From: Bacteroidota bacterium
GTDB lineage: Bacteria > Bacteroidota > Bacteroidia > CAMBQF01
Direction: 5' to 3'
Assembly: GCA_027483285.1 (NCBI GenBank)
Contig: JAIXUZ010000057.1
Coordinates: 1-6,650 of the forward strand
Length of the DNA: 6,650 nucleotides
Below are positions 1-6,415 of the stretch, piece by piece; position 1 is the stretch's first letter; every line of letters starts with the position of its first letter. The position numbers and the translations under genes were made by a program. Under the pieces are notes generated by a model. That model saw only the letters and a program-made list of their open reading frames with translations. It made no database searches and was not told the DNA's origin.

Positions 1-105
1 ACAGGCAAGGTTATAAAAGGCAAAACACGCGTGTACGGTACCTTTGCCAAATCTACCATTGGCGATACCAAAGGCTACATCCACGTAGAGCGCATAGGCA
101 AATAA
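1..105 (+). CDS. C-terminal fragment of an unidentified protein
   Basis: Frame 1 is open from the left edge and ends at TAA (103-105), giving 34 residues. The start lies outside the window. The fragment is rich in Lys, Gly and Thr, alternates polar and beta-branched residues (VYGTFAKS, GYIHVERIGK) and ends with a basic tail, which would suit the last strands of a small beta-rich domain. No family signature is recognisable in so short a piece and I assign no function. That it is real coding sequence is supported by its codon use, which resembles the other genes here (GGC, ACC, GCC, AAA), and by the hairpins and terminator that follow it before the next plus-strand gene. Confidence 0.6.
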   Translation, partial: TGKVIKGKTRVYGTFAKSTIGDTKGYIHVERIGK

Positions 106-150
106 AAAAGATCCCCCTTTAAAAGGAAAACACCCTTAGCTAATTGTCAT

Positions 151-189
151 TCCTGCGTAAGCAGGATTACAAGCTTTGTAATACAAAGC
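151..189. repeat. Two adjacent short dyads in the gene-free stretch
   Basis: The first dyad is TCCTGC (151-156) and GCAGGA (161-166) around a GTAA loop, a GNRA-type tetraloop if transcribed. The second is GCTTTGTA (173-180) and TACAAAGC (182-189), a perfect 8-bp inverted repeat about a single central A. An alternative pairing TTACAA (167-172) with TTGTAA (176-181) overlaps the second. The context GTCATTCCTGC..GCAGGA resembles short palindromic intergenic repeats found in many copies in bacterial genomes, but that is from memory. The 17-bp palindrome could instead be an operator for a dimeric regulator. No coding sequence is seen in 106-231. Confidence 0.5.
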
Positions 190-231
190 GCAGTGCTGAT
201 TATCTCACCAAGCAGTTATAGTTACTATTTT

Positions 232-262
232 AAAAGCCCTGACAAAACTGTCGGGGCTTTTT
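232..262 (+). terminator. Rho-independent terminator upstream of the exported-protein gene
   Basis: AAAAGCCC (232-239) pairs with GGGCTTTT (254-261). The stem continues inward through a T-G wobble (240/253) and GACA (241-244) with TGTC (249-252), closing a four-base AAAC loop, and a run of T follows (258-262). This is a 13-bp stem with a U-tract. It probably ends the transcript of the fragment at 1-105. It sits only 33 bp before the next start codon, so it could also act as a leader attenuator for that gene. Confidence 0.8.
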
Positions 263-295
263 ATGCAGAAAAACTGCGTTACACATCATACGTAT

Positions 296-1093
296 ATGAT
301 GAAAAATATTTTACTCCCCTTTTTCTTACTGCTGATTACTCTTTGCAACGCGCAACCGGGGCACGATTGGTTTACAACCAATACCGCAGCTCCTCACACC
401 GCTTTAACAGCGTCTACCATTTCGTCCGTTAATATTATTCTCACTAAAACAGAATACCAGGTAAATGATATATTTAAGTTCACTGTTGAATCTACAACAC
501 CCCTTAAATTCAACCTTAACGGCGATTGTGGAAGCAACCAATTAACCTACAAAATTTATAAAGTAAGGCCCGGCATTGTAGATACGTTGGTATACGATAA
601 CACGCAGGAGATTATGGACTGCGGCATGCCCCAAACCGATACGGTTAAGACTTTTACCTCCCAACTACACCAGCCAATAACAAAACCGGGGCGGTATTAT
701 TTAAGTATAACGGCTGCAAACGGCTATAAAACTGCATATTCACAAGTATTTACCATTATCCCTTTCCAGCCGCGCAAATACTATGGAGCGGCCGAGTTGC
801 GCGAGCCATCCATCAACTTCCCTAATGAGGTACATTTTACCCAAACCTATGTATCAGTCAATTTTAAACCCGATGGAACCTACGACTATAACTATGGCAA
901 CCTGGCAACAGGTAGTGGCACCTATAAGGTGAATGAAAAAACCATCGTGTTAACTCATACAAGCAACAGCGTCAGTGTAAAAAACAAAGACCTCCTCCTT
1001 TCCGGTGAATACACCTTCTACTTCCTCAACGGCCATTTAACACTCCATAAGTTTATAGCCAACAACAGCTACTACAACTACACATTTCAATAA
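296..1093 (+). CDS. Exported beta-rich protein of unknown function
   Basis: The product is 265 residues and is not recognised as a known family. I chose ATG 296 over ATG 263 because it places a typical signal peptide at the very N-terminus: MMKN, a hydrophobic run (residues 5-16), then a CNA|QPG signal peptidase I site near residue 19. ATG 263 also abuts the terminator, and ATG 299 is equally possible. There is no good lipobox, since Leu precedes Cys17. Residues about 40-155 look like an immunoglobulin-type beta-sandwich (YQVNDIFKFTVES, then KPGRYYLSITA) and carry two cysteines, C78 and C109, which could form a disulfide. Residues about 178-265 look like a second small beta domain (FKPDGTYDYNYG, GSGTYKVNEKTIVLTH), similar in style to lipocalin-like C-terminal repeats. 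The domain readings are inference from strand pattern. It most likely acts in the periplasm or at the cell surface. No Shine-Dalgarno site is visible, as is usual in Bacteroidota. Confidence 0.75.
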   Translation: MMKNILLPFFLLLITLCNAQPGHDWFTTNTAAPHTALTASTISSVNIILTKTEYQVNDIFKFTVESTTPLKFNLNGDCGSNQLTYKIYKVRPGIVDTLVYDNTQEIMDCGMPQTDTVKTFTSQLHQPITKPGRYYLSITAANGYKTAYSQVFTIIPFQPRKYYGAAELREPSINFPNEVHFTQTYVSVNFKPDGTYDYNYGNLATGSGTYKVNEKTIVLTHTSNSVSVKNKDLLLSGEYTFYFLNGHLTLHKFIANNSYYNYTFQ

Positions 1094-1172
1094 TTAGAGA
1101 GCCACAATAATTATATGCTCATAGAAAATGAAAATTGAAATTAGCCAGAATAAGTATGTTCAAGAAACAGGA

Positions 1173-1345
1173 CCGGCCTATATTTCGAAACGGGGAACCC
1201 GCAAGGAAAGCGAACGTTCAAAATTGGCGCTGTTTGAGTCCGCAGGACGAGTTTGCCAATTTTAGTGAGCAACCCGTAGCGGGTCGTTAAGAAATATCAG
1301 CCGTTGATTTTTTGCTTACTTTTTCATCAAGGAAAAAGTAAGTGC
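1173..1345. repeat. Folded intergenic element with nested inverted repeats
   Basis: In this 324-bp gap (1094-1417) no gene is supported, but the middle is densely structured. An outer imperfect dyad pairs 1174-1186 with 1291-1303 (11 of 13 positions). Inside it are AAAATTGGC (1220-1228) with GCCAATTTT (1255-1263), which itself encloses GTCC (1238-1241) with GGAC (1245-1248), and then ACCCG (1272-1276) with CGGGT (1280-1284). Just outside is a perfect 11-bp dyad, CTTACTTTTTC (1315-1325) and GAAAAAGTAAG (1332-1342), with a six-base loop. The phrase around the last hairpin resembles a repeat that recurs between genes in Bacteroidota and is often mis-called as small hypothetical proteins; this is memory, not a search. 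It could be a non-autonomous mobile repeat or a structured RNA. Neither flank shows an obvious target-site duplication, and no stem has a classical U-tract after it. The rest of the gap (1094-1172, 1346-1417) shows nothing I can name. Confidence 0.6.
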
Positions 1346-1417
1346 CGTCTGCATAAGACAAAAGTAATACCCCCGGCAGCGAAGTACCATCCGCATGTTA
1401 CAATAAACAATAGCCCC

Positions 1418-2398
1418 TTACCTACCCGCCGCCGGTTTCACCTCCACCACATCCATCGCCAACCTAAAACCCGTAAAAGCAGAGCAAGCATTTGGCGGAT
1501 ACGCTTTTGTTACAGTAGGATACAAGTAATACGGCCCGTCAAACCACGACCCACCCCTGCATATATGCACTGCAGTATCAACCGCCGTAGTATCAATATT
1601 CAGCCATTTATCATACGATGTACTTCGCGGATAACCTTTATACTCATCACTCACCCATTCCTCTACATTGCCTTTAATATTGTAAATCCCCAGGTTGTTT
1701 GGGTAGTAAGCATCAACCGGGCCGGTTGTTTCATACCCATCATTTTCTTTGCTTTTAAATACATATCCGGTTGAATCCTTTATTACGCCAAAATTAGCCA
1801 GGTAGCCCCCCTTAACACTAAGCAATCCCCATTGGGGGTTATATTTATGTTGCGATACAAGTTCAAACTCATTAGACGTTGGCAGCCTAAATATTACTTT
1901 ATAGTTTGTAATGCCCTGCGCCTTAAGCAGGCTATCTATTTGTGTATTCTTCCAAGCAATAAAATCCTGCACCTGCAACCAGGTAACTCCCACTACCGGG
2001 TAGTTTGCAAAGGCGGGGTGCCGCAAATACCAATCCCAATCAAGTGCGCGGTCATAATAAGGCTGTATAACATTAAACCAGCTGTTAGTGTCGGGCAAAA
2101 ACTTGTATGCACCCATTTTACCGTATTTGCTTTCCATAGCATGCACAAATCCCAGCCAGTCTTTATTAGTTGTTTCATACTCGCAAAGGTAAAACTGGCC
2201 TACAACTGATTTTGCCGACAGTTTTAGGCTTAGCCCAAAACATTGCCTTAGCCTATGGTACAGCGTATCTTGGGGCACATACATCATATCCATTAGGTAC
2301 TTTCCTGCCTTTCCTTTCAGCTTTTTTGGCACATAAATTTGCGCCTGCAAACTGCACGCAATACAACAGGTAATAAAAAGCAATAGCGCTTTTTTCAT
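1418..2398 (-). CDS. GldK/GldJ-like FGE-sulfatase (SUMF1) family protein, downstream paralogue
   Basis: The product is 326 residues and is exported. It starts MKKALLLFITCCIACSLQAQ: this can be read as a signal peptidase I site after LQA (residue 19) or a weak lipobox with Cys15 (CIAC, unusual at -3). The FGE-sulfatase fold marks appear in order: YETTNKDW (74-81), YPVVGVTW (133-140), RLPTSNEFE (171-179), NLGIYNIKGNVEEWVSDEY (235-253), RGGSWFDGPYYL (281-292) and TGFRLAMD (309-316). Spacing and the GSW.DGPYYL..GFR.AMD ending resemble GldK and GldJ of the gliding/type 9 secretion apparatus more than catalytic formylglycine-generating enzymes. The catalytic CxxxxC motif that follows RGGS in those enzymes is absent, so sulfatase activation is not expected. 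It is shorter than GldK (from memory about 450 residues). Its ATG overlaps the stop of the upstream paralogue (TAATG), implying translational coupling. A structural or scaffold role in the envelope is inference. Confidence 0.85.
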   Translation of the reverse strand: MKKALLLFITCCIACSLQAQIYVPKKLKGKAGKYLMDMMYVPQDTLYHRLRQCFGLSLKLSAKSVVGQFYLCEYETTNKDWLGFVHAMESKYGKMGAYKFLPDTNSWFNVIQPYYDRALDWDWYLRHPAFANYPVVGVTWLQVQDFIAWKNTQIDSLLKAQGITNYKVIFRLPTSNEFELVSQHKYNPQWGLLSVKGGYLANFGVIKDSTGYVFKSKENDGYETTGPVDAYYPNNLGIYNIKGNVEEWVSDEYKGYPRSTSYDKWLNIDTTAVDTAVHICRGGSWFDGPYYLYPTVTKAYPPNACSAFTGFRLAMDVVEVKPAAGR

Positions 2399-3417
2399 TA
2401 TTTACCAGCCGCAGGTTTCAACTCTACAATATCCATAGCAACCCTAAAACCAGTAATTGGCGAACATGTATTGGCAGGGTATGATTTACTTGCTTTTTGC
2501 GACAGGTAATAAGGGCCATCGTACCAAGAACCTCCTTTAGCGCTATGCAGGGTGGTATTGGCTTCGGTAGTTTTTGGAATCATAATTTGCAGGTACTGTC
2601 CTCCTGTTTGCGGCATAGTGCTTTCATCACTCACCCACTCTTCTACATTGCCACGTATGTTGTAAAGTCCAAAAACATTGGGTTTATAGCTGTTTACATT
2701 AGCCGTATGAAATGCCCCATCATCAATAAACGATTTAAACATATAATCTAAAGTATCAGTTATAGGCCCAAAATTAGCTTGGTAACCATCCTTGTCTATC
2801 AATCCGTTGTACGATACCAGGTTGCTTTTATAGCTTTTGCTTTTTAGCAACTCATTATGTGTTTTATAGTCAGGGTTTGCTACATACATCCATTCATTTT
2901 CTGTGGGCATCCTAAGTACAACTATAAAATCAGTAACGCCTTCCTCTTTTAGTTTCTTGTTTATCTGCTCGCTCTTCCAGTCGCAGTATTCTTTTGCCTG
3001 GTTCCATGTGATACCAACTACAGGGTAGTTTGCATAGCCGGGATGCCAGAAATACATATTGACCATAGGCTCATTGTACGAATAAGGGAAAGCTTTTATC
3101 CATGCCACAGTATCGGGCATATAGCGCATGGCTTCATCTTTACTATCTCTTGCTACTATTGATTTATGAAACATATGCCAATCATCATTTGTAACCTCGT
3201 ATGCCGAAAGATAAAACCCCTGCACTAAACTTGTAACTGTATCAAGCCTAAATGTTGTTTTGTTGTAAGTAACCAAATGATAGCTTCCGCTTGAAATATA
3301 TTTCAAATTCTTGAGGTCTTTTTGTACCGCACGTGGCAGTTTTTTTAGTAATTGCGCATTGGCCGTTAAGCCTGTTGTAAGCGCGGCAAGCAGCAGCATA
3401 AGTGCTTTTAGTTTCAT
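2398..3417 (-). CDS. GldK/GldJ-like FGE-sulfatase (SUMF1) family protein, upstream paralogue
   Basis: The product is 339 residues and is the first gene of a two-gene minus-strand operon. A clear signal peptide (MKLKALMLLLAALTTGLTANA|Q, cleavage near residue 21) sends it to the periplasm; there is no lipobox. Family marks in order are YISSGSYHL (40-48, at the place of the VPAGxFxMG strand), YEVTNDDW (73-80), YSYNEPMVNMYFWHPGYANY (112-131), PVVGITWNQA (132-141), RMPTENEWMYVA (169-180), NVFGLYNIRGNVEEWVSDE (247-265), KGGSWYDGPYYLS (294-306) and TGFRVAMDIVE (322-332). The YSYNEPM..YFWHP segment is typical of GldK/GldJ-like proteins. The cysteines needed for formylglycine generation are missing from the segment after GGSW. 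It aligns over its whole length with the downstream gene, including the shared tail KPAAG and an equivalent cysteine (C318 here, C305 there), so the two arose by tandem duplication. No gldL, gldM or gldN is adjacent, so I do not name it gldK. Confidence 0.88.
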   Translation of the reverse strand: MKLKALMLLLAALTTGLTANAQLLKKLPRAVQKDLKNLKYISSGSYHLVTYNKTTFRLDTVTSLVQGFYLSAYEVTNDDWHMFHKSIVARDSKDEAMRYMPDTVAWIKAFPYSYNEPMVNMYFWHPGYANYPVVGITWNQAKEYCDWKSEQINKKLKEEGVTDFIVVLRMPTENEWMYVANPDYKTHNELLKSKSYKSNLVSYNGLIDKDGYQANFGPITDTLDYMFKSFIDDGAFHTANVNSYKPNVFGLYNIRGNVEEWVSDESTMPQTGGQYLQIMIPKTTEANTTLHSAKGGSWYDGPYYLSQKASKSYPANTCSPITGFRVAMDIVELKPAAGK

Positions 3418-3482
3418 GTTGTTAGCGTATTGTCAGGATGGAAGCTATGTACGGTGCGCCGTTCCAAATAGTTACCCAATCT

Positions 3483-3490
3483 CAAAACTA
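3483..3490 (-). promoter_or_regulatory. Bacteroidota-type -7 element for the SUMF1-fold operon
   Basis: Read on the minus strand this is TAGTTTTG, an exact fit to the Bacteroidota -7 consensus TAnnTTTG. Transcription would begin near 3476, giving a leader of about 60 bases before the ATG at 3417. The -33 TTTG partner is not present at the usual distance; that region is A/T-rich (3491-3520), so the promoter may be weak or depend on another factor. On the plus strand only a one-base-short match, TAATTTG (3540-3546), lies before the receptor gene; I regard that as too weak to list separately. Confidence 0.4.
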
Positions 3491-3577
3491 TCATTCATTA
3501 ATTTTTTAATTCTTTATCTCTTTAATTCAGAAAAAAAACTAATTTGCCTCTTAGTCAACCTAATGCTATTACTACGT

Positions 3578-6337
3578 ATGAAGAACATCTACCAAAAGTT
3601 CCTATTTACTTTTGTATTAACCCTGTTTACAGCCGCTACTTTTGCACAGGTACAACCCGTTACAGGCAAGGTAACAGATGAAACCACCAAACAACCCCTG
3701 GGCTTTGCCACTGTGGTGGTAAAAGGCACCACCAACGGCACCAGCACCGATGCCGCTGGCAACTACAAGCTCGATGTAGACTTTAAAGGCGCAGACAATG
3801 CAGTGCTGGAGGTTACTTACCTGGGCTACGAAAAATCATCAGTAACCGTTACCAAGGGCGTAAAAGAGGTAAATTTTACCGCCAAAGCTGTAGGCGTTAC
3901 CTTTAAAGAAGCCGTAGTAACTGGCTCCCGTGTTTCCGAAAGCATTTTAGAATCGCCCGTTGATATTAAAAAAATGGGCATTCGCGATATTGAAGCCAAC
4001 CCCGGTGGCGACTTCTACCAAAGTATGAGCAGTATGCAAGGCGTTGATATAACCACCGCCAGTATGGGCTTTAAATCGGTAAACATGCGTGGCTTTAACA
4101 CTACCGCCCCTGTGCGAGTGGTGCAAATGATAGACGGGATGGACAATCAGGCACCAGGCCTAAACTTTTCGGTAGGCAACCTTGTAGGCGCCAACGACCT
4201 TGACTTATTTTCTGTTGAAGTAGTAACCGGCGCAGCCTCGGCCCTTTACGGCCCCAATGCCTTTCAGGGTGTAGTAAGCATGAAAACCAAAAACCCTTAC
4301 GATTACCAAGGGCTTGATGTATTACTTAAAGGTGGCTCGCGCGATATGATAGACGGCCAGTTTCGCTATGCCAAAGTATTTGGCAAAACCAACAAGTGGG
4401 CGGTTAAGCTTACGGGTGGCTATATGAAAGCGCAAGACTGGATTGCAAAAGACACTGCCACCAATAAGTATGGCGATATTGAAACCACGCAAGACCTAAG
4501 TGCCATTGTTAACAAGCTGCAATACGACAGCACCATATCGCAAGAAGACCGCGACAAATATTTAGCACTGAACGATTACATGGGCTTTAACCCTGTAGTA
4601 TTCCAGGGCCTTGGCAAACGTACCATTAAAGCACCCGGCTGGATTGAGAACGACCTTGCCGACAACCGAGTATCAAGCCTCAAACTGGGAGCTGAACTGC
4701 ACTACCGTTTTAACGATAGCACAAGCCTGTCATACACCGGCAAGTTTGGTTTGGGCAGCGCCATTTACCAGGGCACCAACCGCTACGCCATACGCGATAT
4801 ACAGTTTCAGCAACACAAGCTGGAGTTTCAAAGCAAACGCTTAATGGCCCGTGTGTATACCACCAAAGAAAATGCAGGCAACAGCTACGATATTGTTTTT
4901 ACCGGCGTTAACATTGCCAAGGCTAACGTTGGCGATTATATCAAAAAATACCTTTCTTCTTATTTTGATGTGATTGATTCGCTTACCAACGGGTTTGATG
5001 AAGATGCCAACCTTGGCGATGTGCAGGCTGCTACCAACGTAGCATCTTCGGCTGCGGCATTAGAGTGGTATGGCGCAGGCTCTGCAAAGTTTGATTCTGT
5101 GCGCAACTTAGTGGTTAACGATGGCCGCCTGTCTTCAGGCTCTAAGTTTATAGACCGCTCTGCCCTTTACCATGCCGATGTGCAGTATAATATTCCGGTT
5201 AAAGCTGTCGATTTAATTGCCGGTGCTTCAGCACGCTATTTCAGGCCAAACTCAGAGGGTACTATTTTCTCTGATACGTTAATAGATGCCGACGACCCTT
5301 CTAAAGGGTTCAACACCATCTCTAACTATGAGTATGGCGCATTTGTGCAAGGCTCTAAAAAATTCTTTAAAGACCACCTACGCCTAATAGTTTCGCTGCG
5401 CGGCGATAAAAACCAAAATTTCAAACCGCAATTCTCGCCCCGTTTATCAGCTATTGTATCTATAAACCCCAACCACATTATCCGCGTGTCGGCACAGCAG
5501 GCCTTCCGTATGCCAACGCTGCAAAACCAGTTTATATTTTTAAACCTTGGCCCTATTACCCTGCGCGGAAACTTAGATGGGTACGACAACCTCTACACCC
5601 TTTCATCGGTACAAGATTATAATGCCGTATACGACTCTACCTTCCAGATACAATCAAACCTGTTAAAACCCATAAACCTGGCTAAGCTGCGCCCAGAGCA
5701 GGTTCAAACTGCCGAAGTAGGTTACCGTGGAGTATTGTTCGAAGGCCGCCTGTATGCTGATATTAGCGGCTACTACAGCATCTATAAAAATTTTATTGGC
5801 GATATACGCGTAGTAGAACCTAAAATAGGCCAAGCCGGCGAGCAAAGCGGCGAAGATGCTATCCTTACCAAGCAATACACCGTTTACCAGATACCAATCA
5901 ATGCAAGCCAAAACGTAACCAGCTATGGTGGTTCGGCGGGGTTAACATACTACTTTAACAGCAAGTACCAAACCAACGTAAACTACACCTATGCATCGTT
6001 AAACACCTCGCAGTTGTCTGATGATATCATCCCCGGCTTCAACACCCCTAAACACAAAGTAAACTTAGGCGTGCGTGGCACTAAAGTGTGGAAAGGCTTA
6101 GGCTTTGGCCTTAACTGGCAGTGGGTAGACAGCTACCAATGGCAAAGCCCATTTGCTACAGGCCCTGTTAGAAGCTACAATGTGTTAGACAGCCAGATAA
6201 GCTACGAGCTGCAATCACTACAAACAACATTGCGCATAGGCGCTTCAAACTTGCTAAACAACAAACGTTTTGAGGTATTCGGCGGCCCGCAAATAGGCCG
6301 TATGGTTTACTTTAGCATGCAGGTGCATTTGTTTTAG
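3578..6337 (+). CDS. TonB-dependent outer-membrane receptor with carboxypeptidase-regulatory-like N-terminal domain
   Basis: The product is 919 residues from ATG 3578, chosen because it puts a signal peptide at the N-terminus (MKNIYQKFLF..., cleavage TFA|Q near residue 23). ATG 3563 is in frame and would add five residues. The reading frame stays open much further upstream, but only across the divergent intergenic region and antisense to the neighbouring gene. Residues about 28-105 are a CarboxypepD_reg-like beta domain (VTGKVTDETTKQPLGFATV, DAAGNYKLDV). A short linker carries EAVVTGSRV (111-119), near where the TonB-contact segment is expected. The plug spans about 122-240 (ESPVDI, NMRGFNTTAPVR, VEVVTGAASALYGPNAFQGV). 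The rest is the 22-strand barrel, ending in VYFSMQVHLF, whose terminal Phe is the usual barrel-assembly signal. It imports a ligand across the outer membrane using TonB energy. No SusD-like lipoprotein follows, and the substrate cannot be read from the sequence. A terminator follows, so it is probably monocistronic. Confidence 0.93.
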   Translation: MKNIYQKFLFTFVLTLFTAATFAQVQPVTGKVTDETTKQPLGFATVVVKGTTNGTSTDAAGNYKLDVDFKGADNAVLEVTYLGYEKSSVTVTKGVKEVNFTAKAVGVTFKEAVVTGSRVSESILESPVDIKKMGIRDIEANPGGDFYQSMSSMQGVDITTASMGFKSVNMRGFNTTAPVRVVQMIDGMDNQAPGLNFSVGNLVGANDLDLFSVEVVTGAASALYGPNAFQGVVSMKTKNPYDYQGLDVLLKGGSRDMIDGQFRYAKVFGKTNKWAVKLTGGYMKAQDWIAKDTATNKYGDIETTQDLSAIVNKLQYDSTISQEDRDKYLALNDYMGFNPVVFQGLGKRTIKAPGWIENDLADNRVSSLKLGAELHYRFNDSTSLSYTGKFGLGSAIYQGTNRYAIRDIQFQQHKLEFQSKRLMARVYTTKENAGNSYDIVFTGVNIAKANVGDYIKKYLSSYFDVIDSLTNGFDEDANLGDVQAATNVASSAAALEWYGAGSAKFDSVRNLVVNDGRLSSGSKFIDRSALYHADVQYNIPVKAVDLIAGASARYFRPNSEGTIFSDTLIDADDPSKGFNTISNYEYGAFVQGSKKFFKDHLRLIVSLRGDKNQNFKPQFSPRLSAIVSINPNHIIRVSAQQAFRMPTLQNQFIFLNLGPITLRGNLDGYDNLYTLSSVQDYNAVYDSTFQIQSNLLKPINLAKLRPEQVQTAEVGYRGVLFEGRLYADISGYYSIYKNFIGDIRVVEPKIGQAGEQSGEDAILTKQYTVYQIPINASQNVTSYGGSAGLTYYFNSKYQTNVNYTYASLNTSQLSDDIIPGFNTPKHKVNLGVRGTKVWKGLGFGLNWQWVDSYQWQSPFATGPVRSYNVLDSQISYELQSLQTTLRIGASNLLNNKRFEVFGGPQIGRMVYFSMQVHLF

Positions 6338-6360
6338 TTGACAGTAAAAATCATAACATA

Positions 6361-6391
6361 AAAAAGCCCGGGCTATAATGTCTGGGCTTTT
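6361..6391. terminator. Bidirectional terminator between convergent genes
   Basis: AAAAGCCC (6362-6369) pairs with GGGCTTTT (6384-6391), extended by a G-T wobble and a G-C pair (6370-6371 with 6382-6383) around a ten-base loop. On the plus strand the T-run (6388-6391) ends the receptor transcript, 24 bp after its stop. On the minus strand the A-run at 6360-6365 becomes a six-base U-tract, ending the YciI-family transcript. The outer arms are identical to those of the terminator at 232-262. Confidence 0.85.
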
Positions 6392-6415
6392 CAATATCTG
6401 TATAGTGTGATTAAC

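Noticed and set aside
263..295. ATG 263 as the start of the exported-protein gene
   Set aside because: It abuts the terminator's T-run and would place eleven polar residues ahead of a standard signal peptide.
1315..1342. Terminator for the minus-strand SUMF1-fold operon
   Set aside because: The stem is perfect, but on neither strand is it followed by a U-tract, so it is treated as part of the repeat element.
1304..1774. Plus-strand open frame of 156 codons starting in the intergenic repeat
   Set aside because: It starts with TTG inside the folded element and mostly runs antisense to the conserved FGE-fold gene. Its product is basic and low in complexity, with no domain. It is the kind of false protein often called over this repeat.
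1418..3417. Catalytic formylglycine-generating (sulfatase-maturing) enzymes
   Set aside because: The segment after GGSW lacks the paired catalytic cysteines, and no sulfatase gene is in the window.
3311..3577. N-terminal extension of the receptor frame by 89 residues
   Set aside because: The extension is antisense to the start of the upstream paralogue and crosses its promoter. The signal peptide begins only at 3578.
3578..6337. SusC of a SusCD polysaccharide-utilisation pair
   Set aside because: No SusD-like lipoprotein gene follows; a terminator and a convergent YciI-family gene come next, and no glycan-degrading enzyme is present.
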